DNA of 64,000 bases, from the NCBI GenBank assembly GCA_029541985.1, contig CP095414.1, forward strand, positions 2,021,001 through 2,085,000, in the 5' to 3' direction. Below are positions 19,075-27,404 of the stretch, in pieces. Every line of letters begins with the position of its first letter. Positions within the stretch are counted from its first letter, which is position 1. Origin of the DNA: Bacteroidales bacterium F22 (GTDB lineage: Bacteria; Bacteroidota; Bacteroidia; Bacteroidales; Bacteroidaceae). The notes under the pieces are model-generated. The model did not search any database. It saw only the letters and a program-made list of their open reading frames with translations, and had not been told where the DNA came from. Position numbers and translations under genes: made by a program.

Positions 19075-20067
19075 ATGGCGATATTGGCATTTCAACAACC
19101 CGACAAAGTAATCATGCTCGATTCAGAGCCTACGTATGGAAAATTTGAATTCCGTCCGCTAGAGCCTGGCTTTGGCATCACAGTGGGTAATGCTTTGCGT
19201 CGTATCCTCCTCTCTTCTTTAGAGGGTTATGCTATCAATACTATCAAAATTGATGGTGTTGAGCATGAATTTGCAACTGTAAAAGGTGCAAAAGAAGATG
19301 TGACTAACATTATCCTTAATTTAAAACAAGTTCGTTTTAAAAAGGTCGTAGAGGAGATCACAGACGAGAAAATCAGTATAACTATTGAGAAAGCTACTGA
19401 GTTCCGCGCTGGTGATATCGGTAAGTATCTCACTGGCTTCGAAGTGTTAAATCCTGAGCTAGTTATTTGTCATTTGGATGAGTCTGCTACTTTGCAGATT
19501 GATATTACAATTAACAAAGGTCGTGGTTATGTGCCTGCAGATGAAAATCGTGAATTCTGTACAGATGTAAATGTACTTCCAATTGATTCGATTTATACTC
19601 CTATCCGTAATGTGAAATTCGCAGTAGAAAACTTTCGTGTAGAACAGAAAACTGACTATGAGAAATTAGTACTCGAAATCACAACTGATGGTTCAATACA
19701 TCCAAAAGATGCGTTGAAAGATGCAGCCAAGATTTTAATTCATCATTTCGCCTTGTTCTCAGATGAGAAAATTTCTCTAGAGACTTCCAGTGATGAAGAG
19801 AATGAAGTCTTTGATGAAGAAGTATTGCGCATGCGTCAACTTCTGAAACAAAAACTTGTTGAAATGGACTTATCTGTTAGAGCCCTAAACTGCTTGAAAG
19901 CAGCGGATGTCGAAACTCTAGGTGATTTAGTTCAGTTCAATAAAAATGACCTGCTCAAGTTCCGTAATTTTGGTAAGAAATCGCTGTCAGAACTCGATGA
20001 GCTTTTGGCAAACTTGGATTTACAGTTCGGTACTGATATTTCAAAATACAAATTAGACAAAGATTAA
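19075..20067 (+). CDS. rpoA: RNA polymerase alpha subunit
   Basis: 330-residue subunit. The N-terminal dimerisation/assembly domain includes [20 protein letters not shown] (near 33-52). An acidic linker ([12 protein letters not shown]) leads to the C-terminal domain with [20 protein letters not shown] and [16 protein letters not shown], the helix-hairpin-helix that contacts DNA and activators. One base separates it from rplQ. Confidence 0.99.
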   Translation: MAILAFQQPDKVIMLDSEPTYGKFEFRPLEPGFGITVGNALRRILLSSLEGYAINTIKIDGVEHEFATVKGAKEDVTNIILNLKQVRFKKVVEEITDEKISITIEKATEFRAGDIGKYLTGFEVLNPELVICHLDESATLQIDITINKGRGYVPADENREFCTDVNVLPIDSIYTPIRNVKFAVENFRVEQKTDYEKLVLEITTDGSIHPKDALKDAAKILIHHFALFSDEKISLETSSDEENEVFDEEVLRMRQLLKQKLVEMDLSVRALNCLKAADVETLGDLVQFNKNDLLKFRNFGKKSLSELDELLANLDLQFGTDISKYKLDKD

Positions 20068-20068
20068 G

Positions 20069-20548
20069 ATGAGACATAATAAAAAATTCAACCATCTAGG
20101 TCGTACCGCTTCTCACCGCAAGGCAATGCTATCAAATATGGCATGCTCACTGCTGAAACATAAGCGTATCTCAACGACTGTTGCTAAAGCAAAGGCCCTT
20201 AAAATTTTTGTAGAGCCATTGCTAACAAGAGCAAAAACCGATACTACAGCTTCACGTCGTATTGCATTCCGTAACTTACAAGATAAATTTGTAGTTACTG
20301 AACTTTTTCAAGAAATCTCTCAGAAGATTGCTGACCGTCCAGGCGGTTACACTCGTATTATCAAAACTGGACATCGTCTAGGTGATAATGCTGATATGTG
20401 TTTCATTGAACTAGTTGATTATGATGAAAACATGGCTAAACAAGCAACTGCTAAAAAGCCACGTACTCGTCGTTCTCGCAAGGCAAAATCTACAGAAGCG
20501 TCTGCTGCTGAAACTCCAGCAACAGAAGCAACTGCAGAAGAGGCATAG
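20069..20548 (+). CDS. rplQ: 50S ribosomal protein L17 with acidic/Ala-rich tail
   Basis: 159 residues: the usual ~115-residue L17 core ([20 protein letters not shown] at the start) plus a low-complexity tail of about 35 residues, basic first ([12 protein letters not shown]) then rich in Ala, Thr and Glu to the stop. Such extensions occur in Bacteroidetes L17. Last gene of the superoperon, followed by two hairpins. Confidence 0.98.
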   Translation: MRHNKKFNHLGRTASHRKAMLSNMACSLLKHKRISTTVAKAKALKIFVEPLLTRAKTDTTASRRIAFRNLQDKFVVTELFQEISQKIADRPGGYTRIIKTGHRLGDNADMCFIELVDYDENMAKQATAKKPRTRRSRKAKSTEASAAETPATEATAEEA

Positions 20549-20556
20549 GTAAAAGA

Positions 20557-20573
20557 CTTACTTTTTAAGTAAG
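20557..20573 (+). terminator. Small hairpin after rplQ
   Basis: CTTACTT (20557-20563), loop TTT, AAGTAAG (20567-20573): seven AT-rich pairs directly after rplQ. Probably an accessory to the stronger terminator that follows. Confidence 0.4.
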
Positions 20574-20578
20574 ATAAA

Positions 20579-20612
20579 GGACATTTCTACTTTTGTAGAG
20601 ATGTCCTTTTCT
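20579..20612 (+). terminator. Terminator of the ribosomal superoperon
   Basis: GGACATTTCTAC (20579-20590) pairs with GTAGAGATGTCC (20595-20606) through one G-T wobble, with loop TTTT, followed by TTTTCTTCTTT. A strong intrinsic terminator. Confidence 0.9.
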
Positions 20613-20662
20613 TCTTTCGTTTTTCATCAGGACTTGTTATACTAAAAAAGAAATAGTAATGA

Positions 20663-20693
20663 TTGCAATCTATACTATAAATCAGTATCTTTG
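20663..20693 (+). promoter_or_regulatory. Promoter of sppA-lpxK-PNP
   Basis: TTG at 20663-20665, 20 bases, then TATCTTTG at 20686-20693. It fits the Bacteroidetes promoter; the start of transcription would be near 20699, about 37 bases before the sppA ATG. Confidence 0.75.
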
Positions 20694-20735
20694 TTTTCTA
20701 TAATTTCGTAATATAAAAATAAATCTTTTTGAAAT

Positions 20736-22508
20736 ATGAAACAGTTTTTCAAAATGGTCTTAGCTGTTGTAGTAGGCTTGTTAGCAACTGGACTTGTACT
20801 AACCATCCTCTCTACAGTTTTTGCTGCTGCGATAATCAGCTCCTCAAGCACACCGTCTGATTCTTTGTCTAAGAATAGTGTGTTGAAAATTAAATTGTCA
20901 GGTACAATTCTAGAACGTAAATTGGATGACCCTATCAGTCAGATTCTAAATCCAAAAGACAACACGCTCTCATTGCAGACATTGATTAAAGCGATCAAGG
21001 TGGCAAAAGAATCTTCTAAAGTAAAAGCTATTTATCTAGATACTGAAGGACTTTCTTCTGGATATTCTACTTTGACCGAGGTTAGAACTGCTCTTGAAGA
21101 CTTTAAAACTTCAGGAAAACCGATTTATAGTTATGCAGATAACTTGACTACTGGTGCCTATTATCTAGCTAGTCTTTCTGACTCCATTTATTTGAATCCT
21201 AGTGGTTTAGTTATGTGGAGTGGCTTAGGTATCGATATCATGTATAAAAAAGGCTTATATGATAAATTAGGTATCAAATATCAAATATTCAAAGTGGGTA
21301 AGTATAAAAGTGCTATCGAGCCTGATAGTCGAACTGATATGTCAGAACCTAATCGCGAACAGCTTAAAACGATGCTTGACGACCTTTGGAACGAAATCGT
21401 GAGTAAAGTATCTGAGTCTCGTGATATATCTATCGATTCTCTAATGCTATTAGCAGATAAGCCGATGACGTTGCAAGCTACCGATGAAGCTGTAAAATCT
21501 CGCATGGTGGACTCTCTTGCTTATCGTATGGATATGAAGGATTTACTGGCTCAAAAACTGGATTTGGAAGCAGCAAGTGATCTTCATTTTGTTTCACCTT
21601 CTGTTGTTGCTCGTCAATCGACTAAGGAAATGGATATGAGTGGTGATGTTATTGCTGTTTACTATGCAACAGGTGTCATTGATGGGGCTACAAGCACATT
21701 TGATGATTCGGGTATAGTGTCCAAAGATGTGGCGAAAGACCTAAAAAAACTTGCTGAAGATGACGATGTCAAAGCGGTGGTTATTCGCGTGAACTCGCCT
21801 GGTGGAAGTGCTTATGGTTCTGAACAAATGTGGTATGCTATCGATCAATTGAAAAAAGTGAAACCCGTTATCGTATCTATGGGGGACTATGCTGCATCTG
21901 GAGGCTACTATATGTCTTGTAATGCTGACTACATCTTTGCAGAACCAACGACAGTAACTGGGTCTATTGGAATCTTTGCTGAGATTCCAAATGCTCAAGA
22001 GCTAACTAATAAACTTGGGCTATCTTTTGATGGTGTCAAGACAAATAAATTCGGTTCTCAGAATTCACTCGCTTTCTTAGCTCGTCCTTTGAGCAATGAT
22101 GAGACGATGCTTCTGCAGAACTATATTGACAGAGGTTACCAACTGTTTTTAAAACGTTGTGCAGACGGTCGTCATAAGACAACGGCTCAAATTCATGAGG
22201 TTGCACAAGGAAGAGTCTGGACAGGAGTACAAGCTATTAATATTGGACTTGTGGATCAATTGGGTGGACTCGATGATGCTATAGCTTATGCAAAACAGAA
22301 AGCTGGTTTAGAGGGATACTCATTGGTTTCCTATCCAGCACAAAAAACAATAATCGAAAAAATATTTGAGGATGGACCTTCATTGTATATGCGTTCTCAA
22401 CTATTGGGTAAAGACATATCTCGTTTCGTACATCTTTTCGTTACTGCCGACCAATTAAAACAACATGACTGTGTTCAGGCACGCATGATATATACTTTAA
22501 ATGATTAA
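20736..22508 (+). CDS. sppA: Signal peptide peptidase SppA, long (67K) type
   Basis: 590-residue membrane-anchored serine protease that degrades cleaved signal peptides. One N-terminal membrane helix (residues about 5-30). Two tandem S49 domains: the N-terminal half carries the general base lysine in GKYKSAIEP (near 190), and the C-terminal half carries the nucleophile serine in GDYAASGGYYMS (near 388). This Lys-Ser split across two domains is the hallmark of the E. coli-like long form. It has its own promoter and overlaps the lpxK start by 8 bases, so the two are probably coupled. Confidence 0.95.
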   Translation: MKQFFKMVLAVVVGLLATGLVLTILSTVFAAAIISSSSTPSDSLSKNSVLKIKLSGTILERKLDDPISQILNPKDNTLSLQTLIKAIKVAKESSKVKAIYLDTEGLSSGYSTLTEVRTALEDFKTSGKPIYSYADNLTTGAYYLASLSDSIYLNPSGLVMWSGLGIDIMYKKGLYDKLGIKYQIFKVGKYKSAIEPDSRTDMSEPNREQLKTMLDDLWNEIVSKVSESRDISIDSLMLLADKPMTLQATDEAVKSRMVDSLAYRMDMKDLLAQKLDLEAASDLHFVSPSVVARQSTKEMDMSGDVIAVYYATGVIDGATSTFDDSGIVSKDVAKDLKKLAEDDDVKAVVIRVNSPGGSAYGSEQMWYAIDQLKKVKPVIVSMGDYAASGGYYMSCNADYIFAEPTTVTGSIGIFAEIPNAQELTNKLGLSFDGVKTNKFGSQNSLAFLARPLSNDETMLLQNYIDRGYQLFLKRCADGRHKTTAQIHEVAQGRVWTGVQAINIGLVDQLGGLDDAIAYAKQKAGLEGYSLVSYPAQKTIIEKIFEDGPSLYMRSQLLGKDISRFVHLFVTADQLKQHDCVQARMIYTLND

Positions 22509-23631
22509 TAAAATTATGCACTACTCTTGGATAAAATCCATCGTTTTATGGCCTTTCGCAATACTCTATGGGATTGGTGTATGGATTCGCAATGTTCTTT
22601 ACGATTTTGAAGTTCTCAAGAGTAGGAGCTTTGATATGCCCATCATCAGCGTTGGAAATCTTGCTGTGGGTGGTACTGGGAAAACTCCGCATGTTGAGTA
22701 TCTAATAAGACTGCTCAAAGATCAAACCTCACTTGCTGTGTTGAGTAGAGGTTATAAGCGAAAAACATCTGGTTATGTACTCGCTGGGGAACATAGTAAC
22801 TCAAAAGAGTTAGGCGATGAACCTTACCAGATACATTTGAATTTCCCTGATGTTCCAGTTGCAGTCGATGCAGACCGAGTTCATGGTATAAGTTGTCTTA
22901 CCACTGACGACAATCTAAATATAGAGACCGTGTTGCTTGATGATGCTTATCAGCATCGAAGAGTGAAATCAGGACTTAATATTTTACTGACAGATTATCA
23001 TCACTTATTTGTTTCAGACCATCTCTTGCCTTTTGGAAGGCTACGTGAGCCTGCTGATCGAAAAGATAGGGCTGATATTGTGATTGTGACCAAAACCCCT
23101 GATGGTGTATCTCCTATGGATTTGCGTGTCATATCTAGTCAGTTAGCGTTGCATCCATTTCAAAAGTTATTCTTTTCTGGGTTTACTTATGATGATTTAA
23201 TCCCATTTTCTACAACAGAGGATTCAGATGATAAGAGAATTCCTTTTTTGTCACTCTCTGAAGAAGATGCCGTTCTCTTAGTTACTGGAATAGCAAATCC
23301 TGAAATGTTGATCAGTGATTTGAAACGGCAAAGTGACAAGGTCGTTCATTTATGTTTTGATGACCATCATCAGTTCACAAATGGAGATATCAGTCAGATT
23401 AAAAAGAAATTCCAATTACTTTCCAAAGAGAGAGAGAGAGGACTAATAGTAACTACTCAGAAGGATGCCGCACGATTTAGTGCGATGAATCTCCCTGAAG
23501 AAATAACTAATTCGTTGTATGTACTTCCTATTGAAGTGAAAATCCTCAACGATAATCAAGAATTGTTTAATCAAACTATTATTAATTATGTTAGAACTAA
23601 TAAAAGAAACAGCATCTTTTCTAAAAAGTAA
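22501..23631 (+). CDS. lpxK: Tetraacyldisaccharide 4'-kinase (lipid A synthesis)
   Basis: 376-residue inner membrane kinase that phosphorylates the lipid A disaccharide precursor at the 4' position. N-terminal hydrophobic segment near residues 8-30, then the Walker A motif GNLAVGGTGKT (52-62). LDDAYQHRRVK near 148 and FGRLREPADRKDRADIV near 182 are family signatures. The start overlaps sppA by 8 bases and its end overlaps the next gene by 44 bases, giving a compact operon. Confidence 0.96.
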   Translation: MINKIMHYSWIKSIVLWPFAILYGIGVWIRNVLYDFEVLKSRSFDMPIISVGNLAVGGTGKTPHVEYLIRLLKDQTSLAVLSRGYKRKTSGYVLAGEHSNSKELGDEPYQIHLNFPDVPVAVDADRVHGISCLTTDDNLNIETVLLDDAYQHRRVKSGLNILLTDYHHLFVSDHLLPFGRLREPADRKDRADIVIVTKTPDGVSPMDLRVISSQLALHPFQKLFFSGFTYDDLIPFSTTEDSDDKRIPFLSLSEEDAVLLVTGIANPEMLISDLKRQSDKVVHLCFDDHHQFTNGDISQIKKKFQLLSKERERGLIVTTQKDAARFSAMNLPEEITNSLYVLPIEVKILNDNQELFNQTIINYVRTNKRNSIFSKK

Positions 23632-24394
23632 GATGACTACTCATCCAGAAACAGCCATCATTTTGGGCTCTGGATTAGGTAAACTAGTAGACGAAATAAC
23701 TGATAAGCAAGAGATCTCTTATACAGATATCCCTAACTTTCCAGTATCAACTGTCGAAGGTCACTCTGGTAAGCTTATTTTTGGTAAATTAGGAGATAAA
23801 GATATCATGGCTATGCAGGGTCGCTTTCATTATTATGAAGGATATGATATGAAACAAGTGACTTTTCCTGTAAGAGTGATGCATGAGTTGGGTATAAAGA
23901 ACTTATTTGTATCTAATGCTGCCGGTGGGACTTCACCTGATTTTGAAATTGGTGATTTGATGATTATCACTGACCATATCAACGCTTTTCCTGAACATCC
24001 ACTTCGTGGTAAAAATCTTTATGGTGACCGTTTCCCTGATATGAGCGAAGCCTACGATTCCAAATTGATTGCCATGGCCAAAGAAATAGCTAAGGATAAA
24101 GGTATTAAATTGCAAGAAGGTGTCTACCTAGGAACTTCGGGACCTACTTTCGAGACGCCTGCTGAATATCGTATGTTTGCTCGTTGGGGTGGGGATGCTA
24201 TTGGTATGTCTACAGTACCTGAAGTTATCGTAGCACATCATGCAAAAATGCGTGTCTTTGGTGTTTCTGTCATTACTGACTTAGGTGTTGATGGTAAAAT
24301 CGTTGAGGTCTCACATAAAGAAGTGCAAGAAGCTGCAGACAATGCTCAGCCATATATGACTGAAATTATGAGAGAACTTATTGCTCGTATCTAA
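23588..24394 (+). CDS. Purine nucleoside phosphorylase (trimeric, PNP/MTAP family)
   Basis: 268-residue enzyme that splits purine nucleosides with phosphate for base salvage. GSGLGKLVDEI (near residue 27) binds phosphate, NAAGG is near 115 and GTSGPTFETPAEYRMFARWG near 180. The ATG at 23588 lies 44 bases inside lpxK; an alternative ATG at 23633 lies just past the lpxK stop. I prefer 23588 because MLELIKETASFLKSKM matches the N-terminal helix of relatives. Followed by a strong terminator. Confidence 0.93.
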   Translation: MLELIKETASFLKSKMTTHPETAIILGSGLGKLVDEITDKQEISYTDIPNFPVSTVEGHSGKLIFGKLGDKDIMAMQGRFHYYEGYDMKQVTFPVRVMHELGIKNLFVSNAAGGTSPDFEIGDLMIITDHINAFPEHPLRGKNLYGDRFPDMSEAYDSKLIAMAKEIAKDKGIKLQEGVYLGTSGPTFETPAEYRMFARWGGDAIGMSTVPEVIVAHHAKMRVFGVSVITDLGVDGKIVEVSHKEVQEAADNAQPYMTEIMRELIARI

Positions 24395-24412
24395 TTGATG
24401 TATATCATCTTA

Positions 24413-24452
24413 GCGTAGCCTCTTACTCTTATAGTAAAGGCTACGTTTTTCT
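24413..24452 (+). terminator. Terminator after the PNP gene
   Basis: CGTAGCCT (24414-24421) pairs with AGGCTACG (24438-24445), extended inside by TTACT/AGTAA, followed by TTTTT. Confidence 0.9.
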
Positions 24453-24480
24453 ACTACTAACCATTTATTTTTTTCTTCTT

Positions 24481-25560
24481 ATGCGAACAGAAATAGCCAC
24501 TTTAGGTGAATTTGGACTTATTGAGCACCTTACAGATAAACTACCAGTTGTGAACGATTCTACTATTAAAGGTGTAGGGGATGATGCTGCTGTTATCGAT
24601 AATAAAGATGAACAGACCCTTGTTACCACAGATATGTTACTTGAAGGGGTTCACTTTGATTTGACGTACTTCCCGCTAAAACATCTAGGCTATAAAGCTG
24701 CCATGATTAATTTTAGTGATATCTATGCAATGAATGGTTTCCCTAAACAAATTACTGTATCTCTAGGTATCAGTAAACGTTTTTCTGTGGAAGATATCGA
24801 TGAACTGTATAGTGGCATTCGTACGGCATGTGAAGAGCATAAGGTTGACATCGTGGGAGGAGATACCACTTCTTCTATTAATGGGTTAGTAATCAGTATA
24901 ACTTGTATTGGTTCTGTCAAAGCAGATGAAATCGTAAATCGTTCTGGTGCTCAAGAAGGGGAACTAATATGTGTAAGTGGAGATTTCGGAGCAGCATACG
25001 CTGGATTACAGCTCTTGGAAAGAGAAAAAATGGTCTTCCAAAGTCAGGCTAGAGAAGCCGCAGAAAAGAATAATGCTGTTTTAGCTGAAGAGGAAATTCA
25101 ACCAGACTTCACGGGTAAAGAATATCTTCTAGAACGCCAATTAAAACCCATAGCACGTAGAGATGTAATTGAGTTATTACGGAAGGCTAACCTTCGTCCT
25201 ACTTCAATGATAGACGTTAGCGATGGCTTGTCAGGTGATTTGCTCCATCTGTGTGAAGATAGTCAAGTTGGGTGTCGAATCTATGAAGAGCATATTCCTA
25301 TTGATTATCTAACGGCAGTTCAGGCAGAACAATTTAATATGAACTTGACTACGTTTGCTCTGAATGGTGGCGAAGATTATGAACTCTTATTTACATTACC
25401 GATTTCTGCCCATGCACAAATTGCAGAAATAGATGGCATCAAGCCAATTGGTCATATAACAAAAAAAGAATTGGGTTCATTCCTAGTAACAAGAGATGGA
25501 CAGGAATTTCCAATCCAAGCTCAAGGCCATGTAAGTGGTGCAGAAATAGCCAATAATTAG
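24481..25560 (+). CDS. thiL: Thiamine-monophosphate kinase
   Basis: 359-residue kinase of the PurM/ThiL fold that makes thiamine diphosphate from TMP. Visible family segments are KGVGDDAAVI (near 32), TTDMLLEGVHFDL (near 49), the aspartate-rich VDIVGGDTT (near 122), MIDVSDGLSGDL and ALNGGEDYELLF. No thi biosynthetic genes are adjacent. It lies alone between a terminator and a tRNA gene. No clear promoter in the 30 bases after the terminator. Confidence 0.96.
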   Translation: MRTEIATLGEFGLIEHLTDKLPVVNDSTIKGVGDDAAVIDNKDEQTLVTTDMLLEGVHFDLTYFPLKHLGYKAAMINFSDIYAMNGFPKQITVSLGISKRFSVEDIDELYSGIRTACEEHKVDIVGGDTTSSINGLVISITCIGSVKADEIVNRSGAQEGELICVSGDFGAAYAGLQLLEREKMVFQSQAREAAEKNNAVLAEEEIQPDFTGKEYLLERQLKPIARRDVIELLRKANLRPTSMIDVSDGLSGDLLHLCEDSQVGCRIYEEHIPIDYLTAVQAEQFNMNLTTFALNGGEDYELLFTLPISAHAQIAEIDGIKPIGHITKKELGSFLVTRDGQEFPIQAQGHVSGAEIANN

Positions 25561-25598
25561 AGAAAATAGTCTTTTTCATTAAAAAAAGTTCTATAAAA

Positions 25599-25629
25599 TT
25601 TGCAGGTATAGAAATATTCTATACCTTTG
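25599..25629 (+). promoter_or_regulatory. Promoter of tRNA-Phe copy 1
   Basis: TTTG (25599-25602), 19 bases, TACCTTTG (25622-25629): a full Bacteroidetes consensus. The spacer contains a 9-base inverted repeat GGTATAGAA/TTCTATACC (25605-25625) that reaches into the -7 box. Confidence 0.85.
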
Positions 25630-25719
25630 TACCCGCAATCAACAAGGTGCCATAGCTCAGTTGGTAGAGCATAGGACTGAAAATCCTTGTGTCCCCGGTT
25701 CGAATCCTGGTGGCACCAC
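25612..25719 (+). repeat. 108-base direct repeat, copy 1
   Basis: Identical to 26803-26910 except at one base (C 25643, A 26834). Covers the promoter -7 region, leader and tRNA-Phe. Confidence 0.9.
25646..25718 (+). tRNA. tRNA-Phe (GAA), copy 1
   Basis: 73 bases. Acceptor GGTGCCA/TGGCACC, D arm GCTC...GAGC, anticodon loop CTGAAAA, T arm CCCGG...CCTGG. The first pair of the anticodon stem is a T-T mismatch (27-43), also in copy 2. Base A25718 is the discriminator; CCA is not encoded. Confidence 0.96.
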
Positions 25720-25727
25720 GTTAGATT

Positions 25728-25762
25728 AAGAGAATTACATTTATGTAGTTCTCTTTTTTTTT
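25728..25762 (+). terminator. Terminator after tRNA-Phe copy 1
   Basis: GAGAATTACAT pairs with ATGTAGTTCTC (one wobble) around a very short loop, then a run of ten T with the stem end included. Confidence 0.85.
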
Positions 25763-25785
25763 AGGTATAATTTATAAGAATAGAA

Positions 25786-26637
25786 ATGGGAATGATTGAT
25801 TTCAAAATTGATACATCAAAATGTATCCGTTGTAAGAAGTGTGTTACTGATTGTCCAGTACTTATTATCGATGGCAAGACGGACTATCCCGAGATTAAAG
25901 AAGGGAAAGCAGATAATTGCCTTAAATGTCAGCATTGTTTAGCTGTTTGCCCAGAAGGTGCGCTTTCTATTTGGGGTTATAGTCCCGAGGATAGTATATT
26001 GTCATCAGAACCGACCGCTGATCCAGTGCAATTAACCAATTTGATAAAACTTCGCCGTTCTGTTCGTCGATTTAAAAAGACAGAGATCGATCCTTCTTTG
26101 ATTAATCTGATCGCCAACAATGCACTTTATGCGCCTACTGCAAAAAATGAAAATTCAGTAAGATTTTCAATAATAGATAATCGAGAAGATATGAATATCT
26201 TACGCGAATCTGTCTATCAGTGCATAACGAAAGCTGTATCAAATGGTCAAATCAAAGGCTCACTCAGTTTCTTTTCAAATTTCGCTGATGTTTGGAACTC
26301 GAAAAAGATAGATGTGATCTTTAGGAATGCACCACACTTGGTTATCGCATCAGCTCCTAAAGATGCTTCCCTTCCCATTGTTGATAGTAGTATCGCATTA
26401 TCTTATTTCGAACTCTTAGCTAATGCTCACGGTATTGGTACACTTTGGGATGGATTTGCTTTGCAAGCCTTAAGAGAAATTGCACAAGAGCTCAAAGGAT
26501 TGCTAGGGATAGCAGAGAATCATGAGATAACAATGGTTATGGTATTCGGTCTATCGGCTGTTAAATATCCACGTAGTATACAAAGTGGACATCCTGAGGT
26601 TCATCGTATCAGACTAAGTGATTCATCTGTAAACTAG
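25786..26637 (+). CDS. Ferredoxin-nitroreductase fusion protein
   Basis: 283 residues. The N terminus has two [4Fe-4S] motifs, CIRCKKCVTDCP (from residue 13) and CLKCQHCLAVCP (near 45). From about residue 84 there is a nitroreductase domain (LIKLRRSVRRFKKTEIDPSL, then APTAKNENSVRF) that should bind FMN. The fusion implies that low-potential electrons enter through the clusters and reduce a substrate at the flavin; the substrate is unknown. Such fusions are common in anaerobes. The gene sits alone between two near-identical tRNA-Phe units and ends at its own terminator. Confidence 0.9.
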   Translation: MGMIDFKIDTSKCIRCKKCVTDCPVLIIDGKTDYPEIKEGKADNCLKCQHCLAVCPEGALSIWGYSPEDSILSSEPTADPVQLTNLIKLRRSVRRFKKTEIDPSLINLIANNALYAPTAKNENSVRFSIIDNREDMNILRESVYQCITKAVSNGQIKGSLSFFSNFADVWNSKKIDVIFRNAPHLVIASAPKDASLPIVDSSIALSYFELLANAHGIGTLWDGFALQALREIAQELKGLLGIAENHEITMVMVFGLSAVKYPRSIQSGHPEVHRIRLSDSSVN

Positions 26638-26700
26638 TTCATTACTTATATGTAGATTGTTCTATTTAAATGATCTACTAAAAAACAGTGGTCAGCTTAT

Positions 26701-26752
26701 TTTATACTCCGTTATCTACATAGCTAACGGAGTATAAACTCTTTTTTCTTTC
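26701..26752 (+). terminator. Terminator after the nitroreductase gene
   Basis: TTTATACTCCGTTA (26701-26714) pairs fully with TAACGGAGTATAAA (26725-26738), followed by CTCTTTTTTCTTT. Confidence 0.9.
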
Positions 26753-26789
26753 TTATTGTCAATAGATTTTAGTATCTTGCTATAAAAAT

Positions 26790-26820
26790 TTTGCTAATAC
26801 AAAAATATTCTATACCTTTG
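26790..26820 (+). promoter_or_regulatory. Promoter of tRNA-Phe copy 2
   Basis: TTTG (26790-26793), 19 bases, TACCTTTG (26813-26820). Same spacing as copy 1, but the inverted repeat in the spacer is lost. Confidence 0.85.
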
Positions 26821-26910
26821 TACCCGCAATCAAAAAGGTGCCATAGCTCAGTTGGTAGAGCATAGGACTGAAAATCCTTGTGTCCCCGGTTCGAATCCTG
26901 GTGGCACCAC
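26803..26910 (+). repeat. 108-base direct repeat, copy 2
   Basis: Partner of 25612-25719, 1191 bases apart, one mismatch. Confidence 0.9.
26837..26909 (+). tRNA. tRNA-Phe (GAA), copy 2
   Basis: Identical in sequence to the gene at 25646-25718, including the T27-T43 mismatch in the anticodon stem. Own promoter and terminator. Confidence 0.96.
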
Positions 26911-26915
26911 ATAAA

Positions 26916-26951
26916 AAAGAGAGTTACAATTAAGTAACTCTCTTTTTTTAT
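26916..26951 (+). terminator. Terminator after tRNA-Phe copy 2
   Basis: AAAGAGAGTTAC (26916-26927) pairs exactly with GTAACTCTCTTT (26934-26945), followed by TTTT. Same position as the terminator of copy 1 but different sequence. Confidence 0.9.
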
Positions 26952-27008
26952 ATGGACTAATCATATCAAAACTCAAAGTGTATTTTGTCTTGGCATATTT
27001 AGCTAAAA

Positions 27009-27042
27009 AAAGCGTAAACCGTTTTGAACGATTTACGCTTTA
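27009..27042 (-). terminator. Terminator of the tRNA-Gly/tRNA-Leu unit
   Basis: On the minus strand AGCGTAAA and TTTACGCT pair, with an inner CGTT/AACG stem, followed by seven T. Confidence 0.85.
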
Positions 27043-27046
27043 TCCG

Positions 27047-27132
27047 TAGTCGAAGCGGGAATCGAACCCGCACAGCCATCACTGGCCAAGGGATTTTAAG
27101 TCCCTCGTGTCTACCAATTCCACCATTCGACC
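27047..27132 (-). tRNA. tRNA-Leu (TAA)
   Basis: 86 bases on the minus strand with a long variable arm, anticodon TAA in a GGGAC-TTAAAAT-CCC context, and T arm GCGGG...CCCGC. The acceptor pairs GGTCGAA with TTCGACT, so the first pair is G-T, unusual for bacterial tRNA-Leu. No encoded CCA. It follows tRNA-Gly by 43 bases. Confidence 0.93.
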
Positions 27133-27175
27133 GGCCTTTAACCGAACTTACAATTAAAATGTAAGTGGGGAGTTG

Positions 27176-27248
27176 AGCGAAAAACGAGACTCGAACTCGC
27201 GACCCTAACCTTGGCAAGGTTATGCTCTACCAACTGAGCTATTTTCGC
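27176..27248 (-). tRNA. tRNA-Gly (GCC)
   Basis: 73 bases on the minus strand. Acceptor GCGAAAA/TTTTCGC, D arm GCTC...GAGC, anticodon loop with GCC, discriminator T as expected for glycine. The spacer to tRNA-Leu has a hairpin ACTTACA/TGTAAGT (27146-27166), which may guide processing. Confidence 0.95.
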
Positions 27249-27259
27249 GTTAACGGGTG

Positions 27260-27291
27260 CAAATATAGGGGGTTCTCTAACAAAATCCAAA
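27260..27291 (-). promoter_or_regulatory. Promoter of tRNA-Gly/tRNA-Leu
   Basis: Minus strand: TTTG (27288-27291), 20 bases, TATATTTG (27260-27267). Full consensus. Confidence 0.85.
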
Positions 27292-27404
27292 TTTATCAAG
27301 GATTATTTTTGTACAGCTTCTCTTTTTATTTAGCTGCTATCTAGTTTAGGACAAATCAACTAGATTATTGATTCTTTAGTGGTTCGGGATACTCTGGATT
27401 TAGT

